Notes: generated from the letters alone by a model not told the origin. Positions 12,001 to 23,658 are shown, numbered from the stretch's first letter. The stretch: 64,000 bases of DNA from Dactylorhiza incarnata (GCA_033032865.1 JAWHQI010000121.1:2108001-2172000), one strand, 5' to 3'. A program made the numbers and translations.

Positions 12001-13772
12001 AACCAGAATTTTGATTTTAAGACAATTCAGACCCCTAAGTAGTGTTTGGAAGTTATGCCCATTTAGTAATTGAGTTATAGCTCACAATGATTCAAGGAGG
12101 GTCAAGCCTAGGGTTGACAGTGAGATGGTGCTAGGGTTAGTGCGTGAGGGTGGAGGTACGTCCAACCCAATTGGGCGGGACAGGTGTTAAGCTAAGTTAC
12201 TTTAATTATATGAAATAATGAGGGGTGAACTAAAGGTTAATCACCAACTAAAGTAATTGTCTTGAGAAAGAGGATGGTGGGGTTGAGCCCATTAAATCCT
12301 TAGTACCGTTGGGGGCCCCTTTATGGGGTATACCGCGAGAAGTCCAAGATTCACCCTAAATATAATACTAACTAAATTGTAGGCAAGAGTAGCCTAATTA
12401 GGTCAGCAAACTAGTATGGATCTCCTTCGAGGAGGAGATGGGTTGGATCAACTTGTGTGTTAGTCCCTGAGCCGAAGGCTCGGGTAGACTTAATAACACC
12501 TGTTACTTATGCAACTAGTGGCGAGTCTTCGGTACTAGGCTAGTCGTGTCACCGACGGTAGTACGTTGACTCAGGTGAGGGTGAGGTTTAGAGGGCCGGT
12601 AAGTTTGAGTACAGCGGTCTGGAGGACAATCCCTAATAACCCACCCTGACCTTAAAGTCTGGTGGATTCCAGCATGAGTACGCAGGAGCTCCGTTGTTGT
12701 GTTCTTAGCGTTGAGGCGTACGTGAGGTCTAGGCTTGGTAGTGAGCATACCCGCCTAGGATGTGGAGTGTCCGATCCACTACCACCGTGAGTCACGACGG
12801 TCGGTACCCGAAAGGTTGGCTTCCTTTCTAACAAAGTGGGAACTATAAAGGTCGTGTGGGTGAGTCACATTGCATAAACACATTAAATCATCATAAGCAT
12901 AGCATAGCATAACATACACATTAGCATACACCCATCATATGAATTAGTATGGGCTCTTTTATATGATGGGTTACCTGGACATCTTAACTTATATGTCGTA
13001 TGGGCGTTCATATAAGTTAAGGTACGAATCTGTGATGGTAGATTAGTTTTACTTACTGCACCGCATTTTTATTACTGGTTTACTTCATGCTCTACTTTAC
13101 TGTCATTTATTTGCACTATACTGCTAGCTAGTTTTACCGTTTTTCCTATACTTGCTAGATTAGTGTCACGTCACCTCTTTCCTTGTTTACCCCTTGTTGT
13201 CCTCCGCTTCTTCCTCCCGCTCGGTTCCTAGGAGTCGTGGAGGGAGGCGAGGACAAAACGACTTAGTCTTTATGACTAATGGTCGGATGTGGCCGTAACA
13301 GGAGTCCGAGGAGACGGAGCTGTCCCGCGCGCAGCTGGACGAGATGGCAGGATCTGAGCAGCGGATGCAGCGCACTACCACGACGCCACAGGTTGATGAT
13401 TAGACAGTTAGCTTTCAGTTTTGAGAGTTTGTAGTTTCCGCATGTTGTAGAGAGAGAGAGTACTCATTTTGGATATGTATCAGGCTTAAGCCCCTTTTGC
13501 TTGTACTGTCTCTTTTTGGACATTTCTGTTTCATTATATATCTATATGATGTTGTGACATGTGGACGTGCCTTTAATTCTGTGCTTACTTTTGGCATATA
13601 TTACTTATGATCGTATAGCCGGCAGAGTCGGTGCTGAGCGGGGTTAGCCAACCCGAGTGTTGGTGAAACTGCAAGGCAGCGATTCTGGGCGAAAATCCAC
13701 CTCAACCGTGCGATGTGGGAGAGGTTCGAGTTTTCATGTACCCGAACGGATTTTGAGAAAAGAGATCTAACA
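9075..13772. mobile_element. Giant solo LTR (4.7 kb) with TSD CAAAA
   Basis: The block opens TGTAACATCCCCAATCC and closes GATCTAACA, giving LTR-type TG...CA ends. CAAAA is repeated directly at 9070-9074 and 13773-13777. The first bases do not recur near the other end, and no gag, protease, RT or integrase motif occurs inside. A solo LTR left by recombination therefore fits better than a whole element. The TGTAACATCCC start and great length suggest a Ty3/gypsy element (Tekay- or Tat-like), which is inference. GC-rich open frames at 9730-10426 occur on both strands and look like chance. An alternative is a large non-coding element of unknown type. Confidence 0.72.
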
Positions 13773-13816
13773 CAAAATGTGGGCTTTTATGAGTTTTAGC
13801 AAAAGATAATGACTAT

Positions 13817-14005
13817 GGCTCCGTTTGGCGCGGCGTTTTTGCTCCGGTGAGTTTAGTCAAAATAGTTCAATGGTTATGACCACCATCAAGAAAAAAAACT
13901 AGTTTTAAACATAAAAGTGGATGAAGTTCCTTAGTTGAGGTCGAGCGGTCATGAACGTGCATAACCACCGCGTTCACGACTGCCACTACAATGCCAAACG
14001 GAGCC
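13817..14005 (+). mobile_element. Tourist-like MITE, copy 2 (189 bp)
   Basis: Perfect 12 bp terminal inverted repeats, GGCTCCGTTTGG and CCAAACGGAGCC, are flanked by TAT on both sides. GGCTCCGTTTGG ends with a 3 bp duplication are typical of PIF/Harbinger-derived Tourist MITEs, though TAT is not the usual TWA target. The element has no coding capacity. Copies at 3240-3398 and 35134-35289 share its interior. Confidence 0.8.
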
Positions 14006-14414
14006 TATGTATATGCACGGCAAAAAAGAAGAGGGGCATGCAGGACTTAAACACATAACATGAAGCCAAACCGCCGCCAAACATGCTTTTACCTAAATGT
14101 TAGCATATTACAGTCGGAGACATTTCAACTTGAGATATTTCAGTAAATGCTCATAAAGACAAACTGAAAACTAATAACTGCAGCATAGCTTTAAAGTTGA
14201 TTTTTTTCACTCTTTTTTCTTAAGTGTAAAGGAAAATAAAAGCATGAATTGTTGCTAGATAATTGTTCAAAATGGAGTTTCTGAAGGCAGTGCCTCAGGA
14301 AAGCATGTCGGCTATGTTATATTGTTCCCCCAAAAAGTGTAAAGCAATTAAGCAGGAAGATGGAAGAACCTGAATGAAGAACATTGGCCGGTGAAGCCTC
14401 CAGCGAGGTTGCAG
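14006..14414. other. Unassigned stretch left of the Helitron
   Basis: No helicase motif, terminal hairpin or CTRR end of the Helitron could be identified between the MITE and 14415. It may be further decayed Helitron sequence. Confidence 0.4.
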
Positions 14415-15459
14415 TTAAGCAGGAGAACATTTGTCGATACGGGAGCAAATTCGGGAAGGAGTTTTATTTGCAGATTTCACCAGTGAAGCCTTGGCAGAAA
14501 TAGAGATTGACATTTCATGCTCAATAAGGGTGCAAAATTTTCCTACATCTTCGAAACCATCACTCATGTGCGGCAAATCGATATTAGTTACACTTCTTTT
14601 GTGTTGTTGGAAAATAATGTTTAGACAAGGTTGTAGATGTCGGATATAGGGGACACGTCGGTTTAGGTTTTTCATGTCGGTTTTAATATGTCGGGGGATA
14701 TATCGGGGATATTTTATATATCGGGTTTTAATATTTAATTGTTTATATGTGTAATTATATATAAATTTAATCATTATATAATTTATATATATTAATATAT
14801 TAATAATTTGATATTTCTTGAACTCCTAAATTTATCAAACTAATATAAACATTTTGTGCTACATAAGTAATAACGGTATAATGCGTGAAATAAAGTAAGA
14901 GGAAGCATAAAGCCAGGAAGCTGTCAATGACAATTGAAGATAAGGAACCTTTGGCCCATAATTCAAAGACCATGCATAATTGAAGTCGATGACGGACTTG
15001 AGCAAGGATGAAAGCTAGAGGAAGGAAAAAAATTAAACAATGAAACAATATAAGTTTATTTTCTATTAGACCATAGACAATAATTAAAATAAATTGAAAA
15101 AAAATAATCGATAAAATGTTGGGGTATATCGGCCGATATATCGACGAATATATCGGTTAATAACAAATATATCGGAGGATATATTCCAAAAGGATATTTT
15201 GCAAAAAAATATCGGAAGCGTGTCGTTTTGTCCATGAAACCTTTATGTCGGCCGACATGTCGGCCATGTCGGAGGATATCCACAACAGAGTGTTTAGATC
15301 ATGAAAAAGCTTATTTATCAAGTAGGAATTGTTTGTATCACTTGTGCATGTGTAATCTTCTATCATGCTTGCGCAGTTCTCATCCCATAGAGTTCTAACG
15401 TTTGTAGGTTTGCAGTATAGTAAAATCGTTGCAAATAACCTTCGAAGTGCATGGGGCAT
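14415..15459 (-). pseudogene. Helitron linker before helicase, split by a hAT-like element
   Basis: The conserved block MPHALRRLFATILLYCKPTN, followed by a LWDE motif, lies at 15299-15459. Its frame is interrupted at 15298 and continues at 14617 when the 665 bp insert and one TSD copy are ignored. The downstream part (NIDLPHMSDGFED, LIEHEMSISI) matches the plant Helitron segment that precedes helicase. The sequence ends near 14415 without a recognisable Walker A motif. Confidence 0.8.
14626..15290. mobile_element. hAT-like non-autonomous element, copy 1 (665 bp)
   Basis: An 8 bp TSD, TGTTTAGA, lies at 14618-14625 and 15291-15298. The ends form an imperfect inverted repeat (CAAGGTTGTAGATGTC against CTCTGTTGTGGATATC). 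Many GTCGG/CCGAC and ATATCGG motifs sit near both ends, as is usual for hAT subterminal regions. It has no coding capacity. The Helitron frame is continuous when the element is ignored, which supports both calls. Confidence 0.82.
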
Positions 15460-15717
15460 TCTAGAATGTCAAGCTTTTGTTAAGCACTCTCAAAGGCTAT
15501 TTATCTTCTTCGAGAAGGTTGTAACGCTCGGCAGCTTGTTTGAAAGTTAAGTAACACACACCATCAACGGTTAGAAGATGATCAAATGACTTTGGTCTCG
15601 GGAAGTGGTTCAGAAGTGTGCATAAGTAGAACCATTCTCCTTCAGACGGTGCAATAACATATAGTCGACCAATAACTGTTCAATTTACCTGTCGTTTTGT
15701 CCATCTCCTTGTCGAAG

Positions 15718-16805
15718 TTAACCATTTGTAGTGCTTTGCAAAGTCCCTGTAAGTATCTGGTCTGCTCTATTTTCATCATTGTATATTCTGAGAAATTCGA
15801 TTAGCAATGTGCGAGAGTTTTGTTCGTCACCCATGACATCAGATATTGATTGACAGCTATGAAACTGAACTTGGTGTCGATTAGGCAGGTGGATTTGCAA
15901 TCGAACAACGGATGGGTAAGTCTGATAAAGAGTGAACGTAAATATTTTCCAGAATGTCTCCGGAGGACAGATCCAATGTCCGTCGACATATTTGCTAACT
16001 TCATCATAATTAGGCACATGCCCGACTTCAAATGCGACACAATCGGGCCCTTTGTAAACATACTTATACAAATATTTCACGCTTTGTATACTGCTGCATA
16101 TTCCAACATTGATATGGCAGTTGTATTTCAGTAGGAACCATGGATTGTATGGTACAAACCAACCATTGTCAATCATCATTCACCATATGGATCCAAAGCA
16201 ATGTATTTGATCTCATTTCTTCGACGATAAACTGGGTATGGGTCAGACCCTTGAATGGTAGTTTCGGAGTAAGGGTTAGGGTAGCCTTTCTTGCAACAGT
16301 TAGATTTCATGAATGGCGCGTTCGGCCTGTACGGACCGCATGAGCCATGTATCATGTGTTTTAATACTGCAGTGTACAACTCCGGCTCTACGTCTTGATA
16401 TGGTATCTCAGGTTTGACAATGCCATCGTAATCATCTGGGGTGCTCAACCTATCTTGTTCATTGATAATAATCAACATATGGACATGCGGTAGACCTCGA
16501 TTCTGAAATTCAATGGCGTGTACATGTGCCACTACCTTACCAAGAACACCCTTTTGAAAGATATCTTCCTTTAAGTTTTCATATTTTGCATGAAAGATCC
16601 GGCTGACCAAATCCGGGTAATCTTGCGGCGTTTGTCTAGGTAGAAGTTCATCTGTGATCTCCTGCCAGGAGGGATTACATGTCATTGTTAAGAAAATATC
16701 CGGTTTTCCAAAGTTTCTTACAGCTGATATGGCATCTTAATATCTTTGGTACATATCTCTTGGGTTTCCAATGAAAGAAGAAGGCAAAATTGTCCTACGA
16801 CCAAC
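15718..16805 (-). pseudogene. Helitron Rep (HUH endonuclease) domain, broken
   Basis: The Rep catalytic region is readable. GRRTILPSSFIGNPRDM lies near 16.8 kb, then FLTMTCNPSWQEI near 16.7 kb. The HUH motif is in NRGLPHVHMLII near 16.5 kb. NGWFVPYNPWFLLKYNCHIN follows near 16.15 kb. The two-tyrosine motif is in VKYLYKYVYKG near 16.08 kb. An in-frame stop lies upstream of FLTMTCNPSW, and a stop or frame change separates the two long pieces (16176-16685 and 15718-16179). The catalytic His and Tyr residues are still visible, but the gene is not intact. Confidence 0.87.
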
Positions 16806-16869
16806 ATTTTCTAAGGTGTAGCAGATGTGTGAATTGAAAACGTATTAAGATCAAGATGAAGTGATTGAA

Positions 16870-18986
16870 TTATTGTATGTAAATAGAATTAAGTTGAAAG
16901 TATTGAAGTGTCGAACTTGCGTCACTCCCGCCCGAATCCAGGCAATCTTGTAGCCCTTGGTATAGTTTAGCTCGAATATCATTTTGGTGTGATATAATCC
17001 ACTTTAATTTTTGGGTCTCTATCTTAACGTAGTGGTCGACTACATATTGTTGCAACAGACGGACACCATGTAAAAGTATCAATGGTGTAGGTGCACGAAT
17101 TTGACATGTGTAGAATTTGGAATACATCAGTATAACATAAGGTGGCAGCATATTAAAAATGTAGAAGGATGAGTAAACCTGTAAGATGTACGCGTAGTAA
17201 GTAGTCACAACAGTTGATCCTCTCCCGACAATTCATTTCACTCTCGTCGTTCCAATCGTAGGTACTGCATGGAAGCAACAACGAATACTGTAGTGGGTCG
17301 TAGTATCCAGAGTATTCCTTGATATTGAGTAAATGACCGGCAGTTGTTTGAACCAATATATTCATGTTAGTTGCATCAATTCTTCACAGCCAACTAAAAT
17401 TGCGGCAACTCAAGATGTCGTAGGATCCGAGTACTGGAGTTGGTTTGAAGGCCGCTCCTTGATCAAAAGTTTACAGTCTTGTATGTCGGTGCGTCTTGCA
17501 AGATGACGTAGTGTTTGCACGAAGGGGTTGAACGTGTCGAGTATGTTGGTGATTTTACGAACCAAGTCAGCATCTAGCGCAACACTCCCTTCCAATCAGT
17601 TATGTAGTCTGTTCTTTGTGTCGTAAATGAACATTTGTAGGTATCGTGGTTGGCTTCCCAGAGCAGGTAAAAGAGAACCGATTTTATGATATATTGCGCC
17701 GCGTGCCCTGAAAGTGTAGACACCACGGTCAAATGCAGGCGTAGTCTCATCTATTGTAACTCCCATTAATGTGAATGAGAATATGTGATTGTAAGCACGA
17801 ATATTTTGTCTAAAATGACGACCTTTAGCAGATTGTTCCGTAAAAAGGTTTAGTAAATCGAGCGACACAGGTATATCTGGAACTGTGACTTTTCCTCCGC
17901 AAAACACATTGTTGTTCTCTTTGTGGAACAGTTTAGCATGGCAGTGCGTGAAGATTTTGGAAGGTAGAAGAATCGCTAGAGGTACATTGATTGTTGGGTA
18001 ACAATTTTGTGCACTATTGTGATGAGTTCCAGAAGTTGTAGACGTGACAGATATTGTTGTTGTTAGTGTGTTGGTTTATGCAGTAATATGTGGTAGATCA
18101 TGGGCTGGCATAACATCTGTTAATGGAGTTTTTGTTGCAATAATTAATAAATAATCATGAAATGAGAAAATATTATAAAGCGGTGATGTAATGAGTACAT
18201 AGATGTTCGGATGCTTGGAGCTCATCGGTATTAGTCGTTATCGAAGCCAGTGGTAAAAAGTTTGCATCCGATGCAGTATATGTAGGTTGAGGGGAAGGTA
18301 ATGCAACCTGCGATCTTCGTTGCTGAAGGAGTCGCTCTCTTCGCTCGTGTTGATGTGAGGCATGTCGAAGAAGTCATTGTTTGCGTAACGTTGTAAGTCT
18401 ACTTTCACGTTGCTCCAGCGTGGTAGTACGTCTTGACCTCCTCGTGACATAGCGATATAGTTCGCCTTGTTGATTAATGACATTTTTTTAGCAATTACAG
18501 AATACTAATGAGTTGATGAACTTGTAGTAGTTGGTGTTACCATGAGGCTGCATTGTATGAACTGCGGTTGTCTGCGGCCACAGGAGCATCAATTGTGTAG
18601 TTGTGTGGATGCTTGAGCGTGGTGCGGCGTTGTCTCCTCCGTGCATTATGCATATCACGTTGCTCAAAGGACACTCGCTCTCTGGCGCGCCGAACCCGTG
18701 CACAATTTAGCGCTCGAAAGTGGTCCTCTGTGCATTTGTAGTAGGTTAGTATAGATTTGGGAAATGAGTTTTTTGTTTGAGTGTAAACATATACTGCGAG
18801 CAGATGATGAGCAGATGGTGGATGTATGAGCAGTTGTAGTCCCGTGCATGGGCGGGCCGAGTTGATTAGCCGATCTTTGAAGAGCGCGGAGTTCTCGTCG
18901 CCTTGCGTTATGCGCATCTCGTTGTTCTCGAGTTGGCGCGCCGAACCCGTGCACAGTTTAGCGCTCGAAGGTGGTCCTCTGTGCAT
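16870..18986 (-). pseudogene. N-terminal region of Helitron transposase, broken
   Basis: Plant Helitron N-terminal hallmarks appear in order. The first is an Arg-rich stretch (FEQRDMHNARRRQRR near 18.6 kb). Next come KVTVPDIPVSLDLLNLF, FRQNIRAYNHIFSFT and GVYTFRARGAIYHKIGSLLP (17596-17907), then YYDPLQYSLLLPC (17153-17365) and GVRLLQQYVVDHYVKIE (16870-17208). The parts sit in several frames with stops between them. The region upstream of 18.7 kb is a tandem repeat and may be promoter or 5' untranslated sequence. Confidence 0.82.
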
Positions 18987-19350
18987 TTGTAGTAGGTTAG
19001 TATAGATTTGGGAAATGAGTTTTTTGTTTGAGTGTAAACATATACTGCGAGCAGATGATGATCAGATGGTGGATGTATGAGCAGTTGTAGTCCCGTGCAT
19101 GGGCGGGCCGAGTTGATTAGCCGATCTTTGAAGAGCGCGGAGTTCTCGTCGCCTTGCGTTACGCGCATCTCGTTGTTCTCGAGTTGGCAGTTTTCATAGT
19201 TGGTTAGTATAGATTGGGCAAATGAGTTTTTTGTTTGAGTGTAAGCATATACCGTGAGCAAATGATGATTGGATGGTGGGTGTATGAGCATTTGCAGCCC
19301 GTGCACGGGCGGTCCGAGTTGATTTGTCGATCTTTGAAGAACGCGGAATT
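18684..19350. repeat. Tandem repeat of about 251 bp, two full and one partial copy
   Basis: GGCGCGCCGAACCCGTGCACA starts copy 1 at 18684 and copy 2 at 18935, and the two are nearly identical. A third, more diverged and shortened copy runs from about 19187 to 19350, recognisable by GGTTAGTATAGATT and GTTGATTTGTCGATC. It lies upstream of the Helitron N-terminal region and ends at the junction with copia fragment B. Confidence 0.85.
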
Positions 19351-21270
19351 CGCTACATCTTCGTCGGGTATTCCCGCACTCAAAAGGTTTATGTTAGTTA
19401 TTCTCCCCCTGCTCGTAAGATGGTCACATCCGCAGACGTTACTTTCCTTGAACATCAATACTTTCATACCACCGTCCCCATGGTGACACCTCAGGATCTC
19501 CCACGTCTTCTTGTTCCTACCACCTCCCCTTTACCACCGTTACTCCCAACACCACCTCCTCTCCTTTGTGTCTATTCTCGCCGCTATCCTCGATCTGCTG
19601 CCCTGCCACAACCCCTGACTACCACGGATCCTCCGCCGCCAGTTGATCGCACCACACCCTCCACTGCGCATCCTCTCTCTAACTACATCTCTTTGCATCG
19701 GCTCTCCACTGATCTGCACAGGTTTGCAGCCTCTGTCTTTTATTTCCCCTCCCTCTTCTGTGCAGGAAGTTATTCGGCATCCCGGTTGGCGGGCGACCAT
19801 GGATGAGGAAATGGATGCTCTCTGGGCAAACAACACATGGGACCTTGTTCCCCTTCCCTCTAACCAGTCTATAGTTGGCTGTAAGTGGGTTTTCTCCATA
19901 AAGTATCATCCCGATGGGCGGCTCGACCGGCTCAAAGCACGCCTTGTCGCGCGAGGATTTACTCAACAATATGGTCTTGATTATGAGGAGACCTTCTCTC
20001 CGGTTGTCAAGCTCAACACTGTACGTCTCCTCATCTCTCTTGTTGTCCATTGACAATGGTTGTTGCATCAGCTCGACATCAAGATGTCTTCCTCAATGGA
20101 GACCATTTGGAAACTGCGTTTATGCAACAACTTCCTGGTTATACAACCATGCGGGAGTCCCTAGTCTGTCAACTCAAGAAATCCATATACGGCCCCAAAC
20201 AGTCTCCGCGGGCATGGTTTGATAAGTTAATCGGGTGGTTCGTGAATGTGGTTTTACCCAAAGTTCGGCAGCTTCTCCTTGTTTACCCGTCGACGTCCCT
20301 CAGGAACTATCATTCTTTTAGTCCATGTTGATGACATTCTCGTCACGGGAGATGGCCTATCAGGCATTATTCAGATCAAGAAACATCTTGCCTCTCAATT
20401 CCACACTAAAGACCTAGGCCGACTACGGTACTTCTTAGGGATTGAGATAGCTCGGCGTCCAGATGGTCTGATTCTCTTTGCGGAAATATTGTCTTGATCT
20501 TCATCACGAAGCAGGCTACTCTGGGTGTAAGCATGTGGATACACTTATGGATGCAAATCATCAACTGAGTGCTCATAGCTCAGACTCTGCTCAGCTCCTT
20601 CCTAATCCAGAGTATTATCGATGTCTCGTGGGCAAGCTTATCTACCTTACTGTCACACGACCCGATATCTCCTTTATTGTCGGTGTGGTCAGTCGCTTCA
20701 TGCATGCTCCTCGGACCTCCCATCTTCAAGCGGTTGAGCGAATTCGTAGATATTTGAAGAATGCTCTTGGGCAAGGCCTGGTGTACAAGCCCTCTACATC
20801 GTTATCTCTCGATGCATACTGTGATGTTAAGTATGTTGGGTCCCTCTATGATCGACGGTCAACCAGTGGTTACTGTACTTATTTTGGCGGAAATTTGATT
20901 ACTTGGCGAAGCAAGAAGCAAACTGTGGTCGCTCGTTCATCTGGCGAAGCCGAGTATCGCTCCATGGCCACTGTCGTTTCAGAACTAAATGGCTAGAGAA
21001 TCTCCTCACTGATTTAGGAGTCCAGCTTCCGTCTCCGACCACTCTCTTTTGTGATAGCCAAGTTGTTATCCATATTGCTGAAAACCCGGTGTTTCATGAG
21101 CGTACCAAACATATCGAAGTTGACTGCACTTTGTCTGGGTCAACTTCGAAAATTGTGTTTACAGCATGTTCCTGCTGCTGATCAAGTCTCAGATGTTCTC
21201 ACTAAAACTTTACCTCGCTCACTATACTGGCAGTGCCTTTCCAAACTTGGTGCCTACGACTTGTATGCTC
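19351..21270 (+). pseudogene. pol: Copia RT and RNase H of element B, broken
   Basis: RT motifs are WVFSIKYHPDGRLDRLKARL, YEETFSPVVKLNTVR, KKSIYGPKQSPRAWFDKL and LLVHVDDILVTGD (near 20.3 kb). RNase H motifs are RRSTSGYCTYFGG, TWRSKKQTVVARSS and NPVFHERTKHIEVDC. Frame breaks occur near 20.05, 20.3, 20.49, 20.99 and 21.1 kb. In RNase H the usual SDADYAGS reads CDVKYVGS, so an acidic residue is lost. The copy is dead. Confidence 0.9.
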
Positions 21271-21284
21271 CAGCTTGGGGAGAG

Positions 21285-21486
21285 TGTTAGAACAAAAGGA
21301 AGCCCATGTATAAATGGCCCATTGGGCCTTCTCTCTCTTAAGCTTCTTTAGTCCCACATTGTCTATTCCTTTTTATTTCCTTCTCCTTTGTTCTATATAA
21401 AGGACCCTTGTACATGTAATATTGTAACTTGAGATTAATAATATTTTGAATATTTAAATATTATGTCCTCCTTCTGGTTATCAACA
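21285..21486 (+). repeat. 3' LTR of element B (about 202 bp)
   Basis: It follows a purine tract (CAGCTTGGGGAGAG), opens TGTTAGAACAAAAGG and probably closes GGTTATCAACA. It contains a TATA-like CTATATAAAGGA near 21395. The right end is inferred from the TG...CA rule only, because no second LTR is present. Confidence 0.65.
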
Positions 21487-21916
21487 ATCTCAATGTACAG
21501 ATCTTGCATTATCAATACTTGTATTCAAATTTTTTTATGGATTCAGTACAGAGTGAGAGATGGAGGGGGAGAGAGGGAGGGGGAGAGAGACCGTAACTTT
21601 ATGATTTCAACTACAGAACTACTATAGAAATTTCTATGAAGAAAATAGATAAGTAATATTTTGTACCTATTTTTAGTATAGTATTTAGTATTAATTTAAT
21701 TAGAACTATTAATATTATATCTATTTTAGTTAATAAATCATTTCTTTTTATATTTCTGTTCTAATAAAAGTCTTATTTGTGTTTTGCAGGGTTTCCGGAC
21801 AAATGGTGAAAAATGCAAGTGCACGCCCTCGGTCACGCCTGTGGCTAAGGGTGTGTAAAATTTATCATAATTCGAGATCTGTTGTCGCGCTCCTGAGCCA
21901 ATTTCATGAAATCGTG

Positions 21917-22047
21917 TCGTCTCGACGACATGCGAAGGCCGTCTCGATGATATTTCCAGCCATCTCGACGACATGCGAAGGCCGTCTCGATGATATTCCC
22001 GGACGGTCTCGACGACATGTGCAGCCGGTCTCGATGACATTTCGTGA
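21917..22047. repeat. Minisatellite, six units of 21-22 bp (copy 1)
   Basis: Units alternate between CGTCTCGACGACATGYG and CGTCTCGATGATATTYCC types. Three A/B pairs give a 43 bp higher-order period. It lies inside the first copy of the 1.02 kb duplication. Confidence 0.8.
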
Positions 22048-22934
22048 GCAATCTCATGCAAGCTAGCCATTCTCATACATGCAACCCGCCACCTTACCTC
22101 TTTTCCCATGCATGTCCACATGAATATTCCCATGCATGGCAGAATTCATGCATGAATAGCCTCATTCACCCCCTAGCATAGCCCTTTCGCCTCCCAACAT
22201 CATCATTCACGCCAACTCATTCCTCCCCCCCCCCCTGAATAGCCGAATTCATCCCTCTTGGAGCCACCAATTTACTCCCCCATCTAAATTCATTCCTTAG
22301 CATTAAAACTCTTGGATGATTCTAGAATTACTTTAGCATTGAGCCTTCTCTCTCTTAAGCTTCTTTAGTCCCACATTGTCTATTCCTTTTTATTTCCTTC
22401 TCCTTTGTTCTATATAAAGGACCCTTGTACATGTAATATTGTAACTTGAGATTAATAATATTCTGAATATTTAAATATTCTGTCCTCCTTCTGGTTATCA
22501 ACAATCTCAATGTACAGATCTTGCATTATCAATACTTGTATTCAAATTTTTTTATGGATTCAGTACAGAGTGAGAGATGGAGGGGGGAGAGAGGGAGGGG
22601 GAGAGAGACCGTAACTTTATGATTTCAACTACAGAACTGCTATAGAAATTTCTATGAAGAAAATAGATAAGTAATATTTTGTACCTATTTTTAGTATAGT
22701 ATTTAGTATTAATTTAATTAGAACTATTAATATTATATCTATTTTAGTTAATAAATCATTTCTTTTTATATTTCTGTTCTAATAAAAGTCTTATTTGTGT
22801 TTTGCAGGGTTTCTGGACAAATGGTGAAAAATGCAAGTGCACGCCCTCGGTCACGCCTGTGGCTAAGGGTGTGTAAAATTTATCATAATTCCAGACCTGT
22901 TGTCGCGCTCCTGAGCCAATTTCATGAAATCGTG

Positions 22935-23066
22935 TCGTCTCGACGACATGTGAAGGCCGTCTCGATGATATTTCCAGCCATCTCGACGACATGCGAAGGC
23001 CGTCTCGATGATATTCCCGGCCGGTCTCGACGACATGTGCAGCCGGTCTCGATGACATTTCGTGAG
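22935..23066. repeat. Minisatellite, six units of 21-22 bp (copy 2)
   Basis: This is the duplicate of the array at 21917-22047, with a few base changes. The alternating CTCGACGACAT and CTCGATGATAT pattern is kept. Confidence 0.8.
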
Positions 23067-23362
23067 CAATCCCATGCAAGCTAGCCATTCTCATACATGC
23101 AACTCGCCACCTTACCTCTTTTCCCATGCATGTCCACGTGAATATTCCCATGCATGGCCGAATTCATGCATGAATAGCCTCATTCACCCCCCTAGCATAG
23201 CCCTTTCGCCTCCCAACATCATCATTCACGCCAACTCATTCCTCCCCCCCCCCCCCCATGAATAGCCGAATTCATCCCTCTTGGAGCCACCAATTTACTC
23301 CCCCATCTAGATTCATTCCTTAGCATTAAAACTCTTGGATGATTCTAGAATTACTTTAGCAT

Positions 23363-23642
23363 CTATAAAAGGGCGGTTGGATATATGTTTAGGAGGCGCT
23401 TCTTCCTCTGCCCGTTCGGGTAGAGCATGTCTTTATTTTTCCTATATTTTCCTTTTTACTTGTACTTTTCTTGCTTGTATTTTCCTTGATGCTTGCAATA
23501 GTAGATTTGTTTTCTTTACTTTTAGCAAAGTCTCTTCCTTTCTTTTAATTTCATGTACTTTTCTTTTGCAATGATAATGTAGATTTTTATTTCAAGCATT
23601 GTCTCTTCATTCTTTCCTTTCATGTACTTTTTCTTATTTCAT
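23363..23642 (+). other. Possible LTR promoter fragment
   Basis: ATCTATAAAAGGGCGG at 23361-23376 is a good TATA-type motif, followed by T-rich sequence. It could be part of a decayed gypsy LTR that includes the duplicated unit to its left, but no matching end is visible. Confidence 0.3.
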
Positions 23643-23658
23643 ATTAAGTAGTTATAAT

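Larger units (their letters stand above)
14415..19350 (-). mobile_element. Helitron remnant (Rep region and upstream repeats)
   Basis: A minus-strand plant Helitron gene can be followed from about 18.5 kb down to 14.4 kb: N-terminal region, HUH Rep domain, then the linker before helicase. No helicase Walker motif is recognisable below 14.4 kb, and neither the TC 5' end nor the CTRR 3' end could be placed. The remnant is truncated on the right by copia fragment B near 19350 and interrupted by a hAT-like element at 14626-15290. Confidence 0.85.
19351..21486 (+). mobile_element. Ty1/copia element B, 3' half
   Basis: The fragment starts abruptly inside the integrase C-terminal region (FVGYSRTQK) and continues through RT and RNase H to a 3' LTR at 21285. 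The 5' LTR, gag, protease and integrase core are missing, so no TSD can be given. The protein is closest, within this window, to elements A and F. Confidence 0.9.
21321..23362. repeat. 1.02 kb tandem segmental duplication
   Basis: Copy 1 (21321-22337) and copy 2 (22338-23362) are nearly identical over their whole length. They differ by scattered single bases and by C- and G-run lengths. Each starts inside the LTR of element B (ATTGRGCCTTCTCTC) and ends ...TTAGCAT, so the junction lies at a shared CATT. The unit carries most of the LTR plus non-copia flank. Open frames on both strands of the unit have no recognisable motifs. Confidence 0.92.

Noticed and set aside
21738..23151. A 131-codon open frame found twice, suggesting a duplicated gene.
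   Set aside because: It is a by-product of the 1.02 kb tandem duplication. The repeated HVVET and RDGLRMSSR motifs come from the minisatellite.
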